This document shows positions 8,185 to 12,580 of a stretch of 12,580 bases of DNA, piece by piece (the stretch's first letter is position 1; the number at the start of each line of letters is the position of its first letter). A program made the translations under genes and the position numbers. Below the pieces are notes generated by a model. That model had not been told where the DNA came from and did not search any database. It was given only the letters and a program-made list of their open reading frames with translations. Source of the stretch: Dictyocoela muelleri (lineage: Eukaryota; Microsporidia); the NCBI GenBank assembly GCA_016256075.1, contig SDVU01000528.1, forward strand, positions 1-12,580. The letters are read 5' to 3'.

Positions 8185-8195
8185 TAGCTCAGTGG
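8185..8195 (+). promoter_or_regulatory. RNA polymerase III box A of the SINE head
   Basis: 'tagctcagtgg' fits the tRNA box A pattern TRGYNNANNNG and sits six bases after the first acceptor-stem base, as in a tRNA gene. Confidence 0.8.
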
Positions 8196-8228
8196 TTAAC
8201 ACTCTTGAATGTAATATTTAAGTATCGT

Positions 8229-8239
8229 AATTCGAATCC
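8229..8239 (+). promoter_or_regulatory. RNA polymerase III box B of the SINE head
   Basis: 'aattcgaatcc' matches GGTTCGANNCC at nine of eleven positions; the two leading G residues are A. It is followed by 'cgctggc', which closes the acceptor stem. Confidence 0.75.
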
Positions 8240-8522
8240 CGCTGGCGTCACTCTTTGATAAATAATGAGGGAATGACATTAAGCGGTCATAACTATATAA
8301 TTATAGTATAATATACAGTTGTTCCAGTGTAGTATAGCTGATTAAGACTTGGTCTAATATGACAATGAAGCAGAAGGGACTCTCTTAGGTGTGGGGATGA
8401 GTGCGGTGACGCATCTCGGCAAAAAGTAGTGAAAAATAAAAATTCATGAAAAGCCACTAATTACCTGTATCCTGCTGAGTCATTGATAAAACGAAAATCG
8501 CGTATACAGCTGGGCTTCTGGG

Positions 8523-8575
8523 TAGCTTAGGTAGTGACGTATTATTAGAACACCAAGAACCAAAGGTCTTAGACC
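8523..8575 (+). promoter_or_regulatory. Possible second box A / box B pair inside the SINE body
   Basis: 'tagcttaggtag' (8523-8534) resembles box A. 'ggtcttagacc' (8565-8575) matches box B at eight of eleven positions with tRNA-like spacing. In SINE copy 1 the corresponding box A reads 'tagctcaagtg' (4063-4073), a closer match, followed by 'agcaccg'. This suggests a second tRNA-like module in the ancestral SINE. Box B is weak in both copies, so this is an inference. Confidence 0.35.
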
Positions 8576-8640
8576 ACGGTAGGAGACAACTCTCCGGGTT
8601 GGCAGCTATGGATGTTGTAAACATGTAATATATATATAGA

Positions 8641-8962
8641 GAAAATTGCTTTCACTGGCGTATTATTGTTTAAATGTTTGTGAAAAACTTGAAAGCTTTT
8701 TGTAGTAGTTAAATTTTGATTTTAAATGTTTATAAACTAAACAAATTTTTTAATATATAATCAAAGTCTTTTTATCTTAAAATTACTTTTAAAAATTAAA
8801 AAAGCTGTCAAATAATTACAGTATCCTTTATTTTTTTATTTTTCATATACATTTTCAATTTAATAAAAAAATAAAAAATGCCAAAAAAATTAAAATTTAA
8901 TAAAAAATATTAATAAAAAATATTTTTAATATCAAACCATTAACATTTTAATATCAAAAAAA
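8641..8962. other. AT-rich spacer after the SINE
   Basis: No continuation of the MULE transposase could be recognised here in any frame, so the SINE end coincides with loss of the rest of that element. Long runs of A and T dominate from 8820. Nothing else is supported. Confidence 0.45.
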
Positions 8963-9032
8963 TTTCGGCATTTTTTTGGGGAAAATGCCGAAAAAAAACT
9001 CCAAAAAATGCCTGCAGCATTTTTTCGGGCTG
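8963..9032. repeat. Cluster of nested hairpins with a 'gccg/cggc' core
   Basis: 'tttcggcatttt' (8963-8974) pairs perfectly with 'aaaatgccgaaa' (8982-8993) across a seven-base loop. 'aaaaaatgc' (9003-9011) pairs perfectly with 'gcatttttt' (9017-9025) around 'ctgca'. 'gccgaaaaaa' (8987-8996) can alternatively pair with 'ttttttcgggc' (9020-9030). The segment can fold in two competing ways. It resembles the inverted end of a small foldback element, but no partner end or target duplication was found. Confidence 0.6.
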
Positions 9033-9449
9033 CCTTATATTTTTGTTTTAGATTCTATATCGGGTTATTGTGTTTTTTTAGTCATGTGATATGATGAGCG
9101 TTTCACTTAGATACCCTCAATTTCTGAAAAAAATATGGTAAACTAAAAAATATGGTATTGGCAATGAATAATATTTTTTATATCATTTTATATACTGTCA
9201 TACTCCACTTTTTCTTTACAATGTAAAAATCGAAAAATTGATCAAAAATTCGAAAATAAAATTCAAGATGAAAAACGTGGAAATTTCTAGAAAATTTGAA
9301 AATATAAAAGAAAACTACAAAGCAACCTCCATGCAGTATCATAACACCTAGAAATTCAATAGAAGTCTCTCGGCTTTTAGTCATAATTTTAATAAAAAAA
9401 TATTCATCAGACATTCATCAAACATTCACTTAACAATCAACTTTTATTA
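9033..9449. other. AT-rich region upstream of the second retroelement fossil
   Basis: If the element at 9450-12345 kept a 5' LTR, it would lie here, but no second LTR copy exists in the window to define it. A 78-codon minus-strand open run at 9178-9414 is rich in F and I and matches no family, so it is not called as a gene. Confidence 0.35.
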
Positions 9450-12345
9450 TTTGGGCGATCTCTCCGGAGTCCGTCAAGTCGAAATCAAAGCAGAAGGAAT
9501 TCAGAGAAGAAAACTAGAAAGTTCTTACATCCCACAGAAAATTAAATTCACACATACACCACCTAACAACTATATATATCAAAAGAACCTATTCAATGAT
9601 TAAAGATGTACAACGACAAGATCTATTACGATGGGAAAACTGATTCATATCAACAGTTAGAAAACTTCGATGGATGAACATACCGCGGTTGAAGTATTAA
9701 AATCCTCAATAGATTCAAAATATTACGATCTTATAGAAAATCTCAACACAGTCAATGAAATTATGATTAAAATTAAACAAAATGAAATATATTTTAAACT
9801 ATTACTTGAGATATATTAACATGCTACAAACATTAAACAAAATGTTTTTTTATTAATTAAAGAAAACAAAGATTACATCCATAAGATATGAATTCGACGG
9901 CAAACTTTCATGGATTGGTCAGACTCTTAGATGGAAAATAAAACATAAGAGATTTTATAAAAGATCTATCACGTAGAACCAAGTTGGAGATGTTTAGATT
10001 AAACTTACAATCAATCATAGAAATATATATAATGTTTAACTACAGTGAGAAAACTTATTAGAACAAAGAATGAAAGAAATGACTTGAACGTAAAAAAAAT
10101 AAAAACCCTATTACAAATAATCCCCCCTAAAAAAATCAAAAAAAATGTTCTTACCATAGGCATTGCAATCATTATACTTCAGAATGTAGTGCTAAAATTA
10201 AAGAAAATAGATGTAGTGATAAGAATTAAAAAATCAGGATAATCATTATAACAATGATACAACAAGAAATTTGAATATTCAAACAACCCCACAAGAACCA
10301 AAATTGCTTGAGATACCAGTTAAAATAGGTGAATCGAACTACAAAGACATACATGTTAAGGATCTAACTATAACTATTTAAGTGACAATATTGTGAGTAG
10401 TCATCAAATCGAAAGAAAGCCAATAAATGGAATCAAAGCAGGACTTGTGGACGGCGCACAAGTCTTATAATGAAAACCGGCGATATTTTAATGCGCAATA
10501 ATGAACAAAAATACTTACGGAATAACATTTAAAATCTCGAAAAACATAGAACCAAGCATTATACTAGGTATGGAATTTTTATTAAATAATAAGGCCGGAA
10601 TGAACATGAATGAAATGGAATTAAACTAGACAGGGTCAAGTACAATTTAAATACAGATCTTTGTGAAATGTATCTAAAGTTAGAGACGAAATAAAAAATT
10701 TATAACCAGTCACAACCTTCTTTAAATAACAAAATACAAGAATTACTGCTCATAAATGAATTTCAAGTTAGCAATATTGGAAAAATTCCAGGTTTTCAAC
10801 ATGATAAAAGTTAAATGATGATATATCGTAAAATTAGAACCATTTAGAATTCCTTTACGATCTAATAAAAAAGTTTAGAGCTGTAAAAACTTTAATATGA
10901 GATAAAATAATTCAGAAGAGTACATTCGAATTTTGTTTTGCTGATTTTCCAATTCTAAAAAAGAGCGGAGTTATATGACTCGTAATTGACTATATAAAAT
11001 TAACCAAAATAATGCAACATATCCCTTACATAAAAATATGTAATATATTCGCACTACTGAAAGATTCAAGGATATATTCTATACTTGATCTCAAGTCTGG
11101 ATATTACCTTCTAATGCTAGAACTAAAAAGTAGACGATATACAGCTTTCTGTTTTGAGAATAACGTATATGAGTTAATACGATGTCTTTTGGTCTTACGA
11201 GAGCATCGAAACATTATAAAAAGCAATAATTGCTTTATTTTCAATTTGCATTTGTAGAGGTTTATTTAGATGATATTATAATTTATTAAAATGATGTAGA
11301 AACGCATTTAGAAAACTTAAATATCCTCCTAGAAAAACTAAATAGTAAGAACAAGAAAATTAACACTGATAAATGTGGGTTTTTCAAGAAAAAATCTCTT
11401 TTTTATGTCATATCCTATCAAAAGATTGCATTTAAAATTATCAGTCGTACTTGAATAACTTTAAAATTGTGCGACGAACTAATAATAAGGTAATCCAGAG
11501 AATATTAGGTTCCTTCAACTACTTCAAACCATTTATTAAAAATTTCAGCAAAAAAATATTTCTAACAGAAACATTACGTGTCGGAAAAAAACATAAATTG
11601 CGACGATTATTTTTATACAAACGTAAATGGAAATATTGAAGATATTAAAAAATCTCTATACTTAGCTATCCCGATCATATTATCTTTTCACATTAGAAAC
11701 CTATGCCTCTGATAAGGTAATAAGTGTAATTCTGAAACTAAATATAAAAATAATAATGTTTTACAGCACTAGTTCTAACCAACAGAAGTTAAATACACTT
11801 TAGATGAAAAGGAAACCTTGGTCGTTTTAAAATCTATGGGATTTTTTAAACCTTATATAATAACTAGAGAGTTTTTTAATAAAGTTATAATAAGAATCTA
11901 CTTTATTACGCAGACCTGAGTAAAATAATTCAAAGATGGAAACAGATCTTAGAAGAAACAATTATATCTGAAACAAATTGTGGGAAAAATAACATAGTTG
12001 CAGATACACTTTCGAGATTATCTTTAATTCAAAATAACACTAGATTTCCATTATGGGACCTTGAAAACCTTAATAAAATTTATGGAAAACGACAACTCTT
12101 TAAAAATTCGATAACAATCTACATATGAATGGAATTACAGATATTTATTTTCATAACAAAGATCGCATGATCATCTTCAAAAATTCTATAAATTTATCAA
12201 TTCTGAATTTGCACGAAATATTGTATCATCTTGGATTCAAACCTTAGTATCTCACTATTATAAGTTTCCGAAAATAAAGAATCTGAAAAAGATAATCGAA
12301 AATTAACAAAAGCTTGTATCAAATGTTATTTAATGTATTACGCAT
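9450..12345 (+). mobile_element. Second Ty3/gypsy-type LTR retroelement fossil (broken, 3' part missing)
   Basis: A possible primer-binding site begins 'tgggcgatc' at 9452. Then come a gag region (about 9604-10250) ending in a zinc-knuckle trace (about 10147-10190, with 'HYTSEC'), the C-terminal part of an aspartic protease ('IILGMEFL' at 10558-10581), reverse transcriptase (about 10750-11440, with a YLDD box at 11263-11274), RNase H (about 11480-12030, ending in the typical 'VADTLSRL' at 11997-12020) and the zinc-binding N-terminal region of integrase (about 12200-12330). Homology then stops: no integrase core and no 3' LTR follow in the window. It is heavily decayed, with tens of breaks, and looks old. 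The order protease-RT-RNase H-integrase places it in Ty3/gypsy rather than Ty1/copia. Confidence 0.8.
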
Positions 12346-12580
12346 TCTAACTTGGGTAAATATTCAGGTTACCTCTATTTTCAATATAATTTGGGCTTAA
12401 ACCAAAAATCACCCAAATTTTTTGTCCAAAAATCACCAAATTAATTTTTGGCATTTCTAACTTACGTAAGGGGAAATTTTCTGATTTACTATATAAGATT
12501 TGAGGGGCTTGTTTAGAAAGATGCCTACCATCAAGGGGGGACCCTTGGATTGAAATTTTTAAAAAATAAATTAAAAATAA
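12346..12580. other. Non-coding right flank with short direct repeats
   Basis: Retroelement homology ends by about 12345. 'ccaaaaatcacccaaattt' (from 12402) is repeated at once as 'ccaaaaatcaccaaatt' (from 12426). 'gcattctaacttgggtaa' (12342-12359) has a diverged copy, 'gcatttctaacttacgtaag' (12451-12470), which contains the perfect palindrome 'cttacgtaag'. No gene is visible. G-rich runs occur near 12534-12540. Confidence 0.5.

Larger units (their letters stand above)
8179..8640 (+). mobile_element. tRNA-derived SINE, copy 2 (nearly complete)
   Basis: This is a non-autonomous retroposon that would be transcribed by RNA polymerase III and mobilised by a LINE in trans. The tRNA-like head is at 8179-8247: 'gccag' (8179-8183) pairs with 'ctggc' (8242-8246), with box A and box B between them at normal spacing. 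The body of nearly 400 bases aligns along its length with SINE copy 1, including the blocks near 8320-8345, 8425-8445, 8500-8550 and 8580-8600. The 3' end is '(gta)at(at)n' followed by 'agagaaaa'. No clean target duplication was found: the left flank is the MULE remnant and the right flank does not resume it. The body also has a second pair of polymerase III-like boxes. The SINE family is not recognised. Confidence 0.78.

Noticed and set aside
8179-8250. Functional tRNA gene
   Set aside because: Box A, box B and a five-pair acceptor end are present, but the T-stem and anticodon arm are poor, box B lacks its two leading G residues, and the sequence continues into a SINE body shared with another copy.
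9178-9414. 78-codon minus-strand ORF
   Set aside because: The predicted protein is rich in F, I and V with no motif, and it lies in AT-rich DNA upstream of a retroelement fossil.
1-12580. Inverted repeat joining the two window ends
   Set aside because: The first 60 bases and the complement of the last 60 share only A/T-run similarity ('ttattttt', 'aatttatttttta'), which is expected at this composition.

Overview
The window is strongly AT-rich eukaryotic DNA, about three quarters A+T by eye. It has no intact host gene. Almost everything recognisable is the remains of transposable elements: two Ty3/gypsy-type LTR retroelement fossils, a Mutator-like (MULE) DNA transposase remnant, two copies of a tRNA-headed SINE, several foldback (MITE-like) inverted-repeat elements, and short tandem repeats. 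This mix suggests an arthropod or other small invertebrate intergenic region, but the sequence alone does not fix the lineage. No rRNA gene, functional tRNA gene, CRISPR array or bacterial operon is visible.

Layout from left to right. 1-250 is AT-rich sequence with no gene. 250-2760 is a broken Ty3/gypsy pol on the + strand (reverse transcriptase, RNase H, integrase, post-integrase tail), followed by a short tandem repeat. 3058-4222 is SINE copy 1, split by a 671-base insertion (3190-3860) that contains two related foldback modules and is flanked by a 10-base target duplication. 4440-4738 is a degenerate TTATTTTT-type repeat. 4733-5409 is a putative element with imperfect inverted ends, and a 185-base foldback (4859-5043) lies inside it. 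5555-5845 is a third foldback with arms of about 125 bases. 5846-7260 is mostly featureless apart from a 29-base tandem repeat at 6322-6401.

7401-8174 is a MULE transposase remnant. It stays in one reading frame for about 770 bases but holds 13 in-frame stops, and it ends where SINE copy 2 (8179-8640) begins. 8640-9440 is AT-rich and contains a cluster of G+C-bearing hairpins at 8963-9032. 9450-12345 is a second, different Ty3/gypsy fossil running from a possible primer-binding site and gag through protease, reverse transcriptase and RNase H to the N-terminal part of integrase. 12345-12580 holds short direct repeats and no gene.

These parts do not work together as a system. The interest is in the nesting order. 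SINE copy 2 supplies an empty site that proves the insertion in SINE copy 1, and that SINE family appears to carry a second polymerase III-like box inside its body. I found no convincing new biological system beyond these uncatalogued repeat families.
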